Counted from the stretch's first letter, positions 49,268-58,123 are shown. The stretch: DNA of 64,000 nucleotides from Mesorhizobium sp. dw_380 (GCF_018588885.1 NZ_JAFFIW010000003.1:124001-188000), one strand, 5' to 3'. Notes: generated by a model from the letters alone, not told the origin. Numbers and translations are program-made.

Positions 49268-50327
49268 AGGCGGCGGGCGTTGCCACCGCCGGCGCGGATT
49301 TGGCGGTCTCCCTGCGCACGATCGGCGCCACTTTCGTGCCGTAAAGCTCGATCGCCTTCATGATCTTGGCATGCGGCATGGTGCCGATCGCCATCTGCAG
49401 CAGGAAGCGGTCATTGTTGAAGATCCTGTGCTGGGCGACGATCTTTTCGGCGACCTGCTCGGGGCTGCCGACGAACAGCGCGCCGCTGGGACCGCGCGAC
49501 TGGTCGAAATGCGCCCGCGATGTCGGGCCCCAGCCGCGCTCGCGGCCGATGCGGTTCATCACTTCGGCTTGCGGCCCGTAGAAATCGTCGGCCGCCTGTT
49601 CGGTCGTCTCGGCGATGAAGCCATGCACGTTGATACTGGTGGCGAGATCAGCCGGATCATTGTCGGCGCGCCTGGCCGCCTCGCGGTAGAGGTCGAACAG
49701 CGGCGCGAACCGCGCCGGCTCGCCGCCGATGATGGCGAGTGCCAGCGGCAGGCCGAGCGCGCCGGCGCGGGCGGCGGATTGCGGCGTGCCGCCAATGGCG
49801 ATCCAGACCGGCAGCCTGTCCTGGAACGGCCGGGGATAGACGCCGCGATCGTTGATTGGTGCACGCAGATTGCCTGACCAGGTAATCTTCACCTGGTCCC
49901 GGATGGCGAGCAGCAGATCGAGCTTTTCGGCGAACAGCTCGTCATAGTCCTCGAGATTGTAGCCGAACAGCGGAAAGGATTCGATGAACGAACCGCGCCC
50001 GGCCATGATCTCGGCACGCCCGCCCGACAGAAGGTCGAGCGTGGCAAACTGCTGGAAGACGCGCACCGGATCGTCCGAGGAGAGCACGGTGACCGCGCTG
50101 GTCAGCTTGATGCGTTTCGAGCGCTCGGCGGCCGCCGCCAGTGCCACGACCGGGGCCGAGGCCGCATAGTCGGGTCGGTGATGTTCGCCCAGGCCGAAGA
50201 CGTCGAGACCGACCTGGTCGGCCAGCTCGACCTCCTCGATCAGGTTGCGCAAGCGCTCATGCGGGCCGATGGCGCCGGGGCCGGGCTGCGGGCTGACGTC
50301 GGCAAAGGTGTAGAGACCGAGTTCCAT
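49266..50327 (-). CDS. Luciferase-like (LLM) flavin-dependent oxidoreductase
   Basis: A 353-residue member of the bacterial luciferase-like family, different from the one at 45940. It begins [13 protein letters not shown] and has [20 protein letters not shown] near residue 39, [20 protein letters not shown] near 79 and [12 protein letters not shown] near 104, a layout common to monooxygenases annotated as LLM class. It is expected to be cytosolic and to need a flavin reductase. It stands alone, divergent from the charged protein gene at 50549. Confidence 0.87.
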   Translation of the reverse strand: MELGLYTFADVSPQPGPGAIGPHERLRNLIEEVELADQVGLDVFGLGEHHRPDYAASAPVVALAAAAERSKRIKLTSAVTVLSSDDPVRVFQQFATLDLLSGGRAEIMAGRGSFIESFPLFGYNLEDYDELFAEKLDLLLAIRDQVKITWSGNLRAPINDRGVYPRPFQDRLPVWIAIGGTPQSAARAGALGLPLALAIIGGEPARFAPLFDLYREAARRADNDPADLATSINVHGFIAETTEQAADDFYGPQAEVMNRIGRERGWGPTSRAHFDQSRGPSGALFVGSPEQVAEKIVAQHRIFNNDRFLLQMAIGTMPHAKIMKAIELYGTKVAPIVRRETAKSAPAVATPAA

Positions 50328-50548
50328 TTGGTGTCATCCTGACGTTGGGTTTCGGCGCTAGACGTAGCGAGCGACCGGCCTCGCCGCCAGAGGCGCGGAC
50401 GGTGAACAGTGCATGTCGATTTGGGTGGGGAAAGGCGTCTCCCGCGCGCAACAGCGCAGAATTTCATGGCTGGCATACCGTTTTGGCGCTTGAACTCTCG
50501 GTATTCGCGCGTATGTAAGCCTCGCGAATTGACTTCAGGGAAGTGGAC

Positions 50549-50977
50549 TTGGCTATCTACAGGGAAAAAGACATTTTCGAGCGGCGCAATGCCGCGAACG
50601 AGGCAAAGAAGGCGCTCCTCGAGCGCTTCAAGTCAAAGCCGGCGGCAGACGATCCTGCGGTGGTGGCGCGACAGGCCGAACGCAAGGCAATCCTCCAGGC
50701 TCGTGAGATACGCGAAGCCGAGAAGGCAAGGCTGAAGCAGGAAAAGCTGGCACGCGAGGCGGTCGAGAAAGCCGAGCGCGAGGCAGCGGCTGAAGCAGCG
50801 CGCCTTGCGGCCGAAGAGGCAGCTCAGGCGGAAGCCAAAATTCGGGAAGCCGAAGAGACCGAGCGCATTGCACGCCTGCTCGCCGACGAGGCTGAACGCA
50901 AGGCCAAGCGCGACGCTCGCTATGCGGCGCGCAAGCAGCGTACCGGCAGGACGCCGCCGGGCTTTACTGGTCGCTGA
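50549..50977 (+). CDS. DUF6481-like charged coiled-coil protein
   Basis: A protein of about 142 residues composed almost entirely of A, E, K and R in a long predicted helix (residues 30-130). After AIYREKDIFERRNAANEAKKA the pattern EAEKARLKQEKLAREAVEKA repeats, and the tail is basic (KRDARYAARKQR). I recall this as DUF6481, function unknown. TTG 50549 has AGGGAA 7 nt upstream; GTG 50543 sits right against that site. A good terminator follows at 51007, so it is a single-gene unit. Confidence 0.75.
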   Translation: MAIYREKDIFERRNAANEAKKALLERFKSKPAADDPAVVARQAERKAILQAREIREAEKARLKQEKLAREAVEKAEREAAAEAARLAAEEAAQAEAKIREAEETERIARLLADEAERKAKRDARYAARKQRTGRTPPGFTGR

Positions 50978-51006
50978 GCTTCATTCGCCTCGACATATGA
51001 TGAATA

Positions 51007-51035
51007 AGGGACGCGCTGAGGCGCGGCCCTTTTTG
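51007..51035 (+). terminator. Intrinsic terminator after the DUF6481-like gene
   Basis: Stem AGGGACGCGC (51007-51016) with GCGCGGCCCT (51021-51030), one mismatch, TGAG loop, followed by a run of T from 51030. It ends transcription from the gene ending at 50977. This is the clearest intrinsic terminator in the window. Confidence 0.85.
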
Positions 51036-51118
51036 TATTTGTCCGCGTCTGTCGCTGCACCACGGTGATATCCGTCGATGTCAGGCGGTTCGCGCGGATT
51101 TGCGGCCGGCGGACGTCT

Positions 51119-51433
51119 TCAACTCGCGAATTTCAGCCCCATGATGCCGCAGACGATCAACGCGATGCAGGCGAGCCTGATCGTCGTGGCGGGCTCGCCG
51201 AGCAGCCAGATTCCGAGCAGCGCCGTGCCCACCGTGCCGATGCCGGTCCACACCGCATAGGCGGTGCCGACAGGAAGCGCCTTCAGTGCCAGGCCGAGCA
51301 AGGTGAGACTGACGATCATCGAGGCGACCGTGAGCACGGTCGGAGCCAGCCTGGTGAACCCATCAGTGTATTTGAGGCCGATTGCCCAGCCGATTTCGAA
51401 CAGACCGGCGAAAAACAAAAAAGTCCAAGACAT
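51119..51433 (-). CDS. gdx: SMR-family exporter, probable guanidinium exporter (SugE/Gdx)
   Basis: A four-span inner-membrane protein of 104 residues, the normal SMR length. The glutamate essential for proton-coupled exchange is E13 in [15 protein letters not shown], and the GIG segment with [18 protein letters not shown] lies near residue 57. The LFEIGWA form and GTAYAVW are typical of the SugE/Gdx branch rather than the EmrE drug exporters. I use ATG 51433 with GGAG upstream rather than TTG 51439. A guanidine-II-like riboswitch in its leader strongly supports export of guanidinium. Confidence 0.88.
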   Translation of the reverse strand: MSWTFLFFAGLFEIGWAIGLKYTDGFTRLAPTVLTVASMIVSLTLLGLALKALPVGTAYAVWTGIGTVGTALLGIWLLGEPATTIRLACIALIVCGIMGLKFAS

Positions 51434-51490
51434 CGGCAACGCTCCATCCAGCGTCGGATCGGAAATAAATCCGACCTCAAATCAACAATG

Positions 51491-51541
51491 GCGGATCGTC
51501 CCGACCTAGTTTTTTCGGAGAAGCGCGGGGCCGTCCCGCGC
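51491..51541 (-). ncRNA. Guanidine-II (mini-ykkC) riboswitch
   Basis: In the leader of the SMR gene, two hairpins read on the minus strand. The first is GCGCGGG-ACGG-CCCCGCGC (51541-51523, one extra C), the second CGGG-ACGA-TCCG (51503-51492). Both display the ACGR tetraloop that defines the mini-ykkC motif and are joined by a 19-nt linker. Downstream, between the riboswitch and the start codon, a further hairpin (51476-51456) can form in two alternative registers and may be the expression platform. Confidence 0.8.
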
Positions 51542-51637
51542 CAGGGATTTAGGTTATCCAAACGCGCGATCAACACCTGCCCGGCGGCACTGTCGAATAC
51601 CGCCGGTGAGGTCCGCTCGCGCCGGATTTGCCGAGGC

Positions 51638-51763
51638 CTACTTCTCCTTGATGCGCATCGCCTTGACCGGCGGCGCCTTCAGGACGGGAGCGGGCGCCGG
51701 CTTCTTGGCATCCTTCTTCGGCTTGCGGGCTTCCTTGCCTGCCTTCATCGCACCTTTAGCCAT
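51638..51763 (-). CDS. Small lysine/alanine/proline-rich basic protein
   Basis: A 41-residue protein beginning MAKGAMKAGKEARKPKKDAK and ending with PVKAMRIKEK. A clear ribosome site (GGAGGA) precedes ATG 51763, which is the main reason to believe it is expressed. Composition is like histone-H1-type or ribosome-associated tails, so nucleic-acid binding is possible. Codons upstream of this start are open but without a ribosome site. Function unknown; similar small basic proteins appear in other rhizobial genomes as I recall. Confidence 0.65.
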   Translation of the reverse strand: MAKGAMKAGKEARKPKKDAKKPAPAPVLKAPPVKAMRIKEK

Positions 51764-51975
51764 GATTCGTTCCTCCGATTGCGGGATGCGAAGTGAAACA
51801 AGAGAAACGCCTGACTGCAAGAGGCCAGCGCCTGTCGCCACCGCCGGTCGGTCGCTTTCAACCGATTTCTAATTTGCTCGTAAACCATGGCGGTCCGTGT
51901 CATGGTCGTCACCGCACTGCAGCATCGATCGGCGCTTCCGCCGGGAGATCGTCAGGCAGGCGGGTCAAGGCGACA

Positions 51976-52785
51976 ATGCGGATCCACATCGGCTGCGAGA
52001 TGAGCTTCGACTTTCCGCAGGAAACACCGCTCATCGCGATGCTCAATGTCCATTATTCGCGCGCCTCGGATCTCGAACGGCCGGATTTCCTGATTTCCAA
52101 CCCACCAGTGCCTATCGAGAGCTATCGCGACAGTTTCGGCAACTGGTGCAACCGGTTCGTCGCGCCGCCCGGGCGTTTCACTTTCGGTACGGATGCGGTG
52201 ATCCGCGACCCCGGCACATTTGAGATGGGCGAGCCGGAGGCCTGGCAACATGAGGTGCGCGATCTGCCGGCGGAAACGCTGCTGTTCCTGCTGCCCAGCC
52301 GGTTTTGCGAGAGCGACCTTCTGGCTGATGAGGCCTGGCGGCTGTTCGGCCATACGCCATCAGGCATTCCGCGCGTGCAGGCGGTGTGCGATTTCGTCCA
52401 CAACCACATCGTCTTCAACTATGGCAACGCGCGGCCGACGCGCACCGCCGCCGAAGCCTATCGCGAGCAGAGCGGCGTGTGCCGCGACTTCGCGCATCTC
52501 GCCGTCACCTTCTGCCGGGCACTCAATATCCCCACGCGCTACTGCACCGGCTATATCAGCGACATCGGCATGCCGAAGCCATGGGCGAGCATGGATTTCT
52601 GTGCCTGGATGGAAGTCTATCTCGGCGGCCGCTGGCACGCTTTCGATCCGCGCAACAACGCGCCGCGCATCGGCCGCATCCTGATCGCCTCAGGGCGCGA
52701 CGCGGCGGATGTGCCGCTGACGCATATTTTCGGACCAGGGACACTCGCCGGCTTCAAGGTATGGACCGACGAGATCAAGGAATAG
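51976..52785 (+). CDS. Transglutaminase-like protease-fold protein
   Basis: A 269-residue protein with a transglutaminase-like domain. The first 150 residues form a bacterial beta-strand region (MRIHIGCEMSFDF). The catalytic cysteine is in REQSGVCRDFAHLAV near residue 172, the histidine in GRWHAFDPRNNAPRIG near 220 and the aspartate in the same block (AFDPRNN). Such proteins are cysteine peptidases or amidases, often paired with alpha-E and circularly permuted ATP-grasp proteins; those partners are absent here. Start ATG 51976 has only a weak ribosome site. Confidence 0.85.
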   Translation: MRIHIGCEMSFDFPQETPLIAMLNVHYSRASDLERPDFLISNPPVPIESYRDSFGNWCNRFVAPPGRFTFGTDAVIRDPGTFEMGEPEAWQHEVRDLPAETLLFLLPSRFCESDLLADEAWRLFGHTPSGIPRVQAVCDFVHNHIVFNYGNARPTRTAAEAYREQSGVCRDFAHLAVTFCRALNIPTRYCTGYISDIGMPKPWASMDFCAWMEVYLGGRWHAFDPRNNAPRIGRILIASGRDAADVPLTHIFGPGTLAGFKVWTDEIKE

Positions 52786-52896
52786 CTGCGTTCCCGCCCG
52801 CAAATCCTCGAGGATTTTGAACGACCCGACGATTGGCGCGTTGTGCTTCACATTTTTCCGGGAATTGCTCCAGGTGCCTTGAAGGGACAACATTGC

Positions 52897-53850
52897 ATGG
52901 CCGGGCACGGCGGCTCCAAAACGGTCATCTATGCGGCGCTCGCCGGCAATCTGGCCATCGCGGTGACCAAATTCGCCGCCGCCTTCTCCACCGGCAGCTC
53001 GGCTATGCTGTCCGAAGGCGTGCATTCGCTGGTCGATACCGGCAATGGCAGCCTGCTTCTTTACGGCATGCACCGGGCGGCGCGACCGGCGGACCGCTCG
53101 CATCCGCTCGGCCATGGCCGCGAACTCTATTTCTGGAGCTTCATCGTCGCTCTTCTGGTCTTCGCGCTCGGCGCCGGCGTGTCGTTCTACGAGGGCATCG
53201 TCCACATCATGGCACCGGAGCCTGTCGCCAACATCAAGGTGAACTATATCGTCCTCGGCTTGTCCTTCCTGTTCGAAGGCAGCTCCTGGCTGGTGGCGCT
53301 GAAGGAATTCCGCCAGCAGAAGGGCAGAGAGGGCTGGCTGCAAGCGGTGCGATCGAGCAAGGACCCGAGCGTCTATACCGTGCTGTTCGAGGACAGTGCG
53401 GCTCTTCTTGGCCTGACCGTCGCCTTCGCCGGCATCCTGGCGGCGGAGCTGCTGGCGATGCCGGAGCTCGACGGTGCCGCCTCGATCGGCATCGCCCTCA
53501 TCCTCGGCGCGACGGCGATCTTCCTGGCCCGTGAAAGCAAGGGCCTGCTCATTGGCGAGCCGGCTTCACCCGAGGTGCAGAAAAAAGTGCTGGCGATCGC
53601 GCAGCAGGATCCGGCGGTGCGGCGGGCGAACGGCGTCCTGACCGTCCACATGGGACCGGAAGAGATCGTTGCCGGCCTGAGCATCGAATTCGAGGACCGC
53701 CTGGCGGCGCCGGAGATCGAAGCCTGTGTCGAGCGCATCGAAGCGCAGCTGAAGAAGGAGATGCCTGAGATCACGCGGCTGTTCGTCAAGCCGCAAACGT
53801 CAGGCACCTGGGAGCAGCGCCACAAGCTGATCGAATCCGCGTCCGACTAG
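52897..53850 (+). CDS. Cation diffusion facilitator (CDF) family transporter
   Basis: Divalent-metal/proton antiporter of about 317 residues with six membrane spans. Metal-site features: SEGVHSLVDTGNGSLLLYG near residue 39 (replacing the typical HxxxD) and SHPLGHGRELYFWSFIVAL near 66; the C-terminal cytoplasmic domain (residues 215-300) follows. The LVDTGN variant resembles the subgroup I know as FieF/ZitB-distant CDFs. ATG 52897 has GAAGGGA upstream; an in-frame ATG at 52843 is less likely. Its stop TAG is the first codon of a repeat. Confidence 0.85.
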   Translation: MAGHGGSKTVIYAALAGNLAIAVTKFAAAFSTGSSAMLSEGVHSLVDTGNGSLLLYGMHRAARPADRSHPLGHGRELYFWSFIVALLVFALGAGVSFYEGIVHIMAPEPVANIKVNYIVLGLSFLFEGSSWLVALKEFRQQKGREGWLQAVRSSKDPSVYTVLFEDSAALLGLTVAFAGILAAELLAMPELDGAASIGIALILGATAIFLARESKGLLIGEPASPEVQKKVLAIAQQDPAVRRANGVLTVHMGPEEIVAGLSIEFEDRLAAPEIEACVERIEAQLKKEMPEITRLFVKPQTSGTWEQRHKLIESASD

Positions 53851-53964
53851 AGCCGGATGATTTCAGGTCGAATCGACCTGAAATCTGAATCCGCCTCTAA
53901 ATCAAAGAGATAGAGCATGATGTCGTCCGAAAACCGCTTCGCACTTTTCGGCATCATGCTCTAG
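53848..53964. repeat. Interspersed palindromic repeat, family C
   Basis: Two hairpins in tandem. GATTTCAGGTCG (53859-53870) pairs with CGACCTGAAATC (53874-53885) around AAT. TAGAGCATGATG (53911-53922) pairs with CATCATGCTCTA (53952-53963), with an inner CCGAAAA/TTTTCGG stem. The first bases TAG (53848-53850) are the stop codon of the CDF transporter gene. Confidence 0.75.
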
Positions 53965-54042
53965 CCTCCGGACCAGAACTGCACCATTGCCCCGTCGCCT
54001 TGCCTCGCTAAGATCAATGGACGTTTTTTTTTAGGAGCGACG

Positions 54043-54447
54043 ATGAAGATCGACGGCGGATGCCATTGCGGCGCCATCACCTACGAAGCGGAGGTCGATC
54101 CGGAAAAGACCTCGATCTGCCACTGCACGGACTGCCAGCAACTGACCGGAACGGCCTTTCGCGTCTCGGTGCGGGTGCCGGAGGAGAACTACCGCATCAC
54201 CAGCGGCACACCAAAGGTCTACGTCAAGACCGGATCCAGCGGCGCCAAGCGCGCCCAAGGCTTTTGCGGCGAATGCGGCTCGCATCTCTATGCGACATCC
54301 GTTGGTGACGGACCGAAGGTCTATGGCATCCGGACCGGCACGGCGCGTCAGCGCGATGAACTGGTTCCGCGGACGCAATATTGGCACCGTTCGGCCCTGC
54401 ACTGGCTTCCGGAATTCGAGGGCACCACGATCATCGAGGAGCAGTAG
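54043..54447 (+). CDS. GFA family (glutathione-dependent formaldehyde-activating-like) zinc protein
   Basis: A 134-residue protein binding two zinc ions. Cysteine motifs: GGCHCGAITYEA (residues 6-17), SICHCTDCQQLTG near 25 and QGFCGECGSHLYAT near 72, which are the conserved GFA ligands. The family is named after an enzyme thought to help condense glutathione and formaldehyde, but most members have no known substrate. The gene follows an A+T-rich spot with TTTTTTTT and GGAG upstream. It appears to stand alone. Confidence 0.87.
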   Translation: MKIDGGCHCGAITYEAEVDPEKTSICHCTDCQQLTGTAFRVSVRVPEENYRITSGTPKVYVKTGSSGAKRAQGFCGECGSHLYATSVGDGPKVYGIRTGTARQRDELVPRTQYWHRSALHWLPEFEGTTIIEEQ

Positions 54448-54528
54448 CGCCGGTCTTTCGGTCGAAAGCCGCCTGCGACAGACAATTATGTGCTAGCCTC
54501 GCTCGCCTTCAACGGGTGGGTGATAGCG

Positions 54529-55341
54529 ATGTTGGAAACGGACAAGTTGTTTGCCGGCTCGATCCCGGAAAACTACGATCGCTATATGGTGCCGTTGATT
54601 TTCGAGCCGTTCGCCGTGGATCTTGCACAACGAGCAGCATCCTTTTCGCCCGGCGCCGTCCTGGAAGTCGCAGCGGGCACCGGGGTGGTCACCCGCGCCT
54701 TGGCGCCAAGACTGTCCCCTGGCGCCAGCTATGTGGTGACCGACCTCAACCAGCCGATGCTCGACTACGCCGCTTCGCGACAGGCTCCGGACAGCCGCAT
54801 CCAATGGCGCCAGGCTGACGCTCTGGCGCTGCCGTTTGAAAATGCGGCCTTCGATCTGGTTTGTTGCCAGTTCGGCGCGATGTTCTTTCCGAACCGCCCA
54901 TCCGCCTACCGCGAAGCAAAGCGGGTGCTGAAGCCTGGCGGACATTTTCTGTTCAACGTATGGGATCGCATCGAGGAGAACGTGTTCGCGGACGACGTGA
55001 CCAATGCCCTGGCAAGGATTTTTCCGAACGATCCGCCGCGCTTCCTGGCCCGCACGCCGCACGGCTACCACGATACGGCATTGATCCGCAGCGAGCTGGA
55101 AGAGGCAGGTTTCTCCCGTGTGACAATCGAGACGAGAGCCGAACAAAGCCGCGCCTCCTCGCCGCGCATCCCGGCCGTGGCCTATTGCCAGGGAACTGTC
55201 CTTCGCACCGAAATCGAGGCCCGGGACCCGGGGAAACTCGACGCTGCAACGGATTATGCCACATCCGCGATTGCGGAAAGACATGGCAGCGGCGAAGTGG
55301 CCGCCAAAATTCAGGCACATGTCATCGTGGCTGAGTCGTAA
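54529..55341 (+). CDS. Class I SAM-dependent methyltransferase
   Basis: Soluble protein of about 270 residues with a Rossmann-type SAM fold. Motif I is VLEVAAGTGVVTRALA near residue 43, then VVTDLNQPMLDYA near 66 carrying the acidic ribose-binding residue, and LPFENAAFDLVCCQFGAMFF near 104. The C-terminal half resembles UbiE/MenG-like small-molecule methyltransferases. I start at ATG 54529 (MLETDKLFAGS); GTG 54490 is open but unsupported. The acceptor is unknown. Its TAA stop again begins a repeat-like TAAAGC sequence. Confidence 0.85.
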   Translation: MLETDKLFAGSIPENYDRYMVPLIFEPFAVDLAQRAASFSPGAVLEVAAGTGVVTRALAPRLSPGASYVVTDLNQPMLDYAASRQAPDSRIQWRQADALALPFENAAFDLVCCQFGAMFFPNRPSAYREAKRVLKPGGHFLFNVWDRIEENVFADDVTNALARIFPNDPPRFLARTPHGYHDTALIRSELEEAGFSRVTIETRAEQSRASSPRIPAVAYCQGTVLRTEIEARDPGKLDAATDYATSAIAERHGSGEVAAKIQAHVIVAES

Positions 55342-55363
55342 AGCGCATCGCGTCGAAACGGGT

Positions 55364-56635
55364 TCAGTCGTCGCCTTCGACGACCCGCAGCCTGAGCTGC
55401 CCGGTCTTTGAATCGGCAGTGCGAGGGCCGGGATCGAGTTTCGCGGCCGGTACCCGTGACGGCGTCTCCGGGCCGGCATCGCCGTCGGCCTGTGCACCGA
55501 ACTCCAGCGCCTCGATCTTCTGGCCGCGCTTGGTCACCTTCGATGTCGAGACAAGGATATCGTCGATGTCCTTGGCCGACTGGCCGAAATGGACCTGCAG
55601 CTTGCGCACCCGCTCATCGACCCGCGCGACATCCTCCATCAGCCGGATCACTTCGCCCTGGATCAGATGCGCCTGTTCGCGCATGCGGGCATCCTTGAGG
55701 ATCGCCTGGATGACCTGGATCGACAGCATCAGCAGCGACGGCGAAACGATGACAACCCGGACGCGGTGCGCCTTGTGGACGACCGCCTCGAAATTCTCGT
55801 GGATCTCGGCGAACACCGATTCCGACGGCACGAACATGAAGGCGGTGTCCTGCGTCTCGCCCTGGATCAGGTATTTTTCCGAGATATCGCGGACATGGAC
55901 CTCGATGTCGCGGCGGAAGGCCTGGGCCGCGACCTTCTGCAGGTCGGCGCCATCGGCGGCACGGATGGCGTTCCAGGCTTCCAGCGGAAACTTGGCATCG
56001 ATGGCGAGCGACGGCGCGCCGTTCGGCATCTTGACCAGGCAATCGGGCCGGCTGCCGTTCGACAGCGTCGCCTGGAATTCATAGGCCCCATGCGGCAGGC
56101 CGTCGGCGACGATCGCCTCCATGCGCGACTGGCCGAAGGCGCCGCGCGTCTGCTTGTTGGAGAGGATCGCCTGCAGCTGCACGACCTGGCCGGCAAGCGA
56201 CTGGATGTTGCCTTGCGCGGTATCGATGACCGCCAGCCGCTCCTGCAGTTTGGCCAGGCTCTCATGCGTGGACCTGGTCTGCTCGGTCATGGTCTGGCCG
56301 ATGCGTCCGGTCATGGCGTCGAGCCGCTGGCCGATCGACTGCGTCAGCTCCGCCTGGCGCGCGCCGAACACCTCGGCGATAGCGCCCATGCGGCCCTGCA
56401 TCTCGGCCTGGCTCTGCAATATGCCGGCCATCCGGGCCTCGGCGTCGCGGGCATGGTCGGCGGCTTCCGCGGCGGCGACCGCGCGCGCCTTGGCCGACCG
56501 CCACAGCGCGATGACCAGCGCTACGAACAGGCCGAAAAACAGCAGCGCGCCGAAAGCCAGCGCAAGGCCGAGGGTGATCGTGGTGGCGCCAAGCCGCGCG
56601 ACGGGTTCCGAAAGGATGGTGCTCAGATCATTCAT
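55364..56635 (-). CDS. rmuC: DNA recombination protein RmuC
   Basis: About 423 residues. A single N-terminal membrane span (residues 15-42) is followed by a long coiled coil (60-150), then the RmuC nuclease-like domain with VDAKFPLEAW near residue 214, a QGETQDTAFMFVPSESVFAEI block near 260 and a terminal disordered tail. RmuC limits sequence inversions between inverted repeats in E. coli. ATG 56635 (MNDLSTILSEP) is my start; an in-frame ATG 33 bp upstream is possible. Divergent from def. Confidence 0.92.
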   Translation of the reverse strand: MNDLSTILSEPVARLGATTITLGLALAFGALLFFGLFVALVIALWRSAKARAVAAAEAADHARDAEARMAGILQSQAEMQGRMGAIAEVFGARQAELTQSIGQRLDAMTGRIGQTMTEQTRSTHESLAKLQERLAVIDTAQGNIQSLAGQVVQLQAILSNKQTRGAFGQSRMEAIVADGLPHGAYEFQATLSNGSRPDCLVKMPNGAPSLAIDAKFPLEAWNAIRAADGADLQKVAAQAFRRDIEVHVRDISEKYLIQGETQDTAFMFVPSESVFAEIHENFEAVVHKAHRVRVVIVSPSLLMLSIQVIQAILKDARMREQAHLIQGEVIRLMEDVARVDERVRKLQVHFGQSAKDIDDILVSTSKVTKRGQKIEALEFGAQADGDAGPETPSRVPAAKLDPGPRTADSKTGQLRLRVVEGDD

Positions 56636-56738
56636 GTGGACAGCATAGCCGATTCGGCCTGATGGCACAGATCAAAACGGGAACGAGGCTCAGGCGCACC
56701 GGTTGACGCCATTCCTGCGAGGTCTTAGGTGGAACGCC

Positions 56739-57269
56739 ATGTCGATCAAGCCGCTCATCATCCTTCCCGATCCCATCCTGCGCCAGGTTTCCAGCCCGGT
56801 GGAACGCGTCGACGCGCCTTTGCGCAAGCTGGCCGACGACATGCTGGCGACCATGTATGACGCGCCCGGCATCGGGCTGGCGGCAATCCAGGTCGGCGAG
56901 CCTCTGCGCATGCTGGTGATCGACCTCGCCAAGGAAGACGAAACGCCGGCGCCGCATGTCTTCATCAACCCGGAAATCCTGGAAAGCGCCGATGCGCGCT
57001 CGGTCTACGAGGAAGGCTGCCTGTCTATCCCCGACTACTACGCCGAGGTCGAACGTCCAGCCAGCGTGCGCGTGAAATATCTCGATCGCGACGGCAAGCT
57101 GCAGGAGATGGAGGCCGAGGGGCTGATGGCGACCTGCCTGCAGCACGAGATCGACCATCTCAACGGCGTGCTGTTCATCGACCACATCTCGAAGCTGAAG
57201 CGCGACATGGTGGTGAAGAAATTCAAGAAGCTCGCCAAGGACAAGGCGCCGGGCAAGCTGGTGGGATAG
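56739..57269 (+). CDS. def: Peptide deformylase
   Basis: Metal-dependent enzyme of 176 residues that removes the formyl group from nascent proteins. All three motifs are intact: [10 protein letters not shown] near residue 46, EEGCLSIPD near 92 and QHEIDHLNG near 138, whose Cys and two His bind Fe2+. It begins the def-fmt-truA-dapE block usual in Rhizobiales, but here fmt is displaced by a toxin-antitoxin pair. Confidence 0.95.
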   Translation: MSIKPLIILPDPILRQVSSPVERVDAPLRKLADDMLATMYDAPGIGLAAIQVGEPLRMLVIDLAKEDETPAPHVFINPEILESADARSVYEEGCLSIPDYYAEVERPASVRVKYLDRDGKLQEMEAEGLMATCLQHEIDHLNGVLFIDHISKLKRDMVVKKFKKLAKDKAPGKLVG

Positions 57270-57344
57270 TCGTCACTCGAGCCGCCCGCGGCTTTGTCCT
57301 TTTCTCCCGACCACCGAATAGCGTTGAGCCTCGGTTCGAATTCT

Positions 57345-57359
57345 GATATCAATGATATC
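57345..57359. promoter_or_regulatory. GATATC repeat upstream of the antitoxin gene
   Basis: Two GATATC palindromes (57345-57350 and 57354-57359) separated by AAT, so the whole 15-bp site is symmetrical. It lies 15 bp before the antitoxin start and near its ribosome site. VapBC/FitAB complexes normally bind such symmetric sites for autoregulation. Confidence 0.6.
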
Positions 57360-57374
57360 GATTTGGAGATTCCC

Positions 57375-57662
57375 ATGGGCGACATGCTCATCCGAGACAT
57401 TCCCGAGCCCTTGAAACGCGAAATCGAACAGGCAGCGCGCAAGGGCGGCCAGAGCCTGTCGGGCAAGGCGATCGATCTTTTGCGCAAAGGCATGGTCGCG
57501 GAAAAAGAAGCCAAACCGGAACCAGGACTTTCCGCATGGGACGCGATCCGCTCAGCATTCGTCGCTGAAAACGCCATTGGCGATGAATTTTCCGAGATCA
57601 TGAACGAGATCGAAGCGGACAGGAAACGCGACTTCGGTCATCCGGTTGAGGATTTCGAGTGA
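57375..57662 (+). CDS. Antitoxin, FitA/VapB type (ribbon-helix-helix)
   Basis: A 95-residue antitoxin. The N-terminus MLIRDIPEPLKREIEQAA (from residue 4) has the pattern of a ribbon-helix-helix DNA-binding strand and helix, and SLSGKAIDLLRKGM continues the second helix. The C-terminal acidic half (EFSEIMNEIEADRK) would wrap around the toxin. ATG 57375 follows GGAG. It overlaps the toxin start by 4 bp, the usual arrangement. The pair sits between def and fmt, and its base composition appears lower in GC than its neighbours. Confidence 0.85.
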   Translation: MGDMLIRDIPEPLKREIEQAARKGGQSLSGKAIDLLRKGMVAEKEAKPEPGLSAWDAIRSAFVAENAIGDEFSEIMNEIEADRKRDFGHPVEDFE

Positions 57663-58084
57663 TCGTCCTCGATACCAATGTTGTTTCAGAAGCCAGCAAA
57701 CCCGTGCCCGACTCGAATGTCTCGGCCTGGTTCCGCAAACAGGATCTTCTCGCGCTCTATATGTGCGGGCCGGTCATCATGGAGCAGTCTTTCGGTGCGG
57801 AACGGTTTTTGAACAAGACGGGATCAGACTGTTATGTTCGCGTGCTCGATCAGCTGATTTCGCAGCAGTTCGCCGGTCGCGTCGTGGAATTTTCCGGTTC
57901 GATCGCTCGGCTTGCCGGCAAGATGCGTGCAGCACGCGAAAGAATCGGGCGCCCCCTCAGTCTTTCCGACGCCATGATCGCAGCGATCTGCCTCGCCCAT
58001 GATGCGACGCTTGCGACACGCAATGACCGCGACTTCGACAGTCTTGACCTGAAGCTCGTAAACCCGTTTGAAGCGGAAGCGTGA
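57659..58084 (+). CDS. PIN-domain toxin, VapC/FitB type
   Basis: A 141-residue ribonuclease toxin. Conserved acids of the PIN active site are visible: D5 in VLDTNVVSEA, an acidic residue in VIMEQSFGAE near 42, and D in LSDAMIAAICLAHDATLATRND (near 101 and 119). The start is GTG 57659, overlapping the antitoxin TGA. VapC toxins cut specific RNAs, often initiator tRNA; the target here is unknown. It sits just upstream of fmt, which acts on the formyl group of the initiator tRNA. Confidence 0.87.
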   Translation: MIVLDTNVVSEASKPVPDSNVSAWFRKQDLLALYMCGPVIMEQSFGAERFLNKTGSDCYVRVLDQLISQQFAGRVVEFSGSIARLAGKMRAARERIGRPLSLSDAMIAAICLAHDATLATRNDRDFDSLDLKLVNPFEAEA

Positions 58085-58123
58085 GCCGGCTCACGGCGGG
58101 CAAGCAGAACTGGATATCGGAAA

